A stretch of 64,000 nucleotides of DNA, from assembly GCA_017541105.1 (NCBI GenBank), contig JAFXZS010000004.1:1-64000 (forward strand). The letters run 5' to 3'. Numbering within the stretch: the stretch's first letter is position 1; each line of letters starts with the position of its first letter. This DNA comes from Clostridia bacterium (GTDB lineage: Bacteria > Bacillota > Clostridia > Christensenellales > Aristaeellaceae). The notes under the pieces were generated by a model that was given only the letters and a program-made list of their open reading frames with translations, did not search any database and was not told the DNA's origin. Both the position numbers and the translations under genes were made by a program. Shown here in pieces: positions 63,306 to 64,000 of the stretch.

Positions 63306-63326
63306 AAAATGAAAGGAGATATGGTC

Positions 63327-64000
63327 ATGAAGTACTATGTGGACATTCAGGCGGGACGGGAAGGGAACGGAAGCCGGGAAACCCCATTCCGGCGCATTCA
63401 GGACGCAGCGAAGATTGCCCTTCCGGGGGATGAAATCCTGGTGGCTCCGGGTGTATACCGGGAAAAGGTAAACCCCATTCACGCGGGCACGGAAGATCAG
63501 CGCATCACCTACCGCAGCACAGAACCGAGAGGCGCGGTCATTACCGGCGCGGAGGAAGTGACAGGCTGGAAGAAAGTGAAGGGAAACACCTGGACGGTCC
63601 GGGTGAACAACAGCGTTTTCGGTTCCTACAATCCATATACCACGGTGGTGTGCGGGGACTGGTACTTTTCTCCGGCAATCCGGCATACCGGATCCGTGTA
63701 TCTGAACGACCGGGCGATGTATGAGACTGACTCGCTGAAAGCCTGTGAAGCGGGAAAACCGGATCCTTTCGCATGGAATCAGGAGGAGGCATCCTTCCTG
63801 TGGTATACGGAGCAGGACGGAAACGACACCGTGCTGTATGCCAATTTTCAGGGGAAGAATCCGAACGAGGAAAAGGTGGAAATCAGCGTTCGAAGGAATT
63901 GTTTCATGCCGGAAGAGACCGGAGTCGGATATATCACAGTAAGCGGATTTGTGCTGACCAAGGCGGCCACAACCTGGGCTCCGCCGGCCGCATATCAGGA
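63327..64000 (+). CDS. GH120 beta-xylosidase, N-terminal part (partial)
   Basis: The window ends inside this gene (224 codons seen). It opens with MKYYVDIQAG, the DAAKIALPGDEILVAPGVYRE segment of right-handed beta-helix enzymes, RITYRS and TWAPPAAYQ, which match the start of the Thermoanaerobacterium-type GH120 beta-xylosidase by my reading. Its normal length is about 640 residues. The start is the ATG 8 bases after AAGGAG; an ATG 6 bases earlier is too close. It follows the GH8 gene by 21 bases and should be cotranscribed. Confidence 0.85.
   Translation, partial: MKYYVDIQAGREGNGSRETPFRRIQDAAKIALPGDEILVAPGVYREKVNPIHAGTEDQRITYRSTEPRGAVITGAEEVTGWKKVKGNTWTVRVNNSVFGSYNPYTTVVCGDWYFSPAIRHTGSVYLNDRAMYETDSLKACEAGKPDPFAWNQEEASFLWYTEQDGNDTVLYANFQGKNPNEEKVEISVRRNCFMPEETGVGYITVSGFVLTKAATTWAPPAAYQ

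Overview
The window reads as a chromosomal segment of an anaerobic Bacillota, most likely a gut or rumen Clostridia of the Christensenellales/Aristaeella type. This rests on Firmicutes gene orders (rpmG-secE-nusG-rplK-rplA; rimP-nusA-rnpM-ylxQ-infB-rbfA-nrnA-truB-ribF; ylxM-ffh-rpsP-khpA-rimM-trmD; infC-rpmI-rplT), strong AGGAGG ribosome sites, a tryptophan T-box, many short-signal-peptide secreted proteins and a moderately high GC content. The genus is an inference. No phage, insertion sequence, CRISPR array or rRNA was seen. There is one tRNA (Thr-GGT).

Layout. 1-2560 (+): end of tuf, rpmG, secE, nusG, rplK, rplA, then a terminator; rplJ/rplL/rpoB do not follow. 2727-5873 (+): SWIM-SNF2 helicase. 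6015-11917 (+): an apparent operon for a LTD/CotH surface protein, a DUF4956 membrane protein, a VTC polyphosphate-polymerase-like protein and a CapA-like secreted protein. 11970-14515 (+): a ClpB-like AAA+ ATPase overlapping an unrecognised 219-residue protein. 14527-18360 (-): three secreted proteins (DUF6273-CapA fusion, NAGPA-type phosphodiester glycosidase, C-type lectin/Ig). 18550-24069: secreted 5'-nucleotidase, tRNA-Thr (-), cation P-type ATPase, secreted repeat protein. 24088-28224 (+): branching enzyme of eukaryote-like type and a GH31 glucosidase.

28530-39751 (+): the rimP-to-ribF translation and RNA maturation operon, then glycogen phosphorylase and a DUF1294 protein. 39926-40615 (+): a lysine/alanine-repeat histone-H1-like protein. 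40712-50263 (-): a secreted Ig-like protein, holA, comEC, a metallo-beta-lactamase-fold protein, a barstar-like protein, a small membrane protein, trmD, rimM, khpA, rpsP, ffh, ylxM. 50433-56760: HD-type protein, Trp T-box and trpB2, a secreted peptidoglycan-binding protein (-), pfkA, and infC-rpmI-rplT behind a structured leader. 56951-61229 (+): MacAB-like efflux operon with two adaptor-type proteins. 61266-64000: histidine phosphatase (-), then a GH8 exo-oligoxylanase and the start of a GH120 beta-xylosidase, probably a xylo-oligosaccharide utilisation locus.

Carbohydrate genes (glgB, GH31, glgP, pfkA, GH8, GH120) fit a polysaccharide-fermenting anaerobe that stores glycogen. The most open biology lies in 6015-14515 (surface/polyphosphate module plus AAA+ pair) and in the small regulatory structures at the rimP, ylxM, rimM, trpB, infC and GH8 promoters. 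All functional calls come from reading motifs and gene order; no database search was run.
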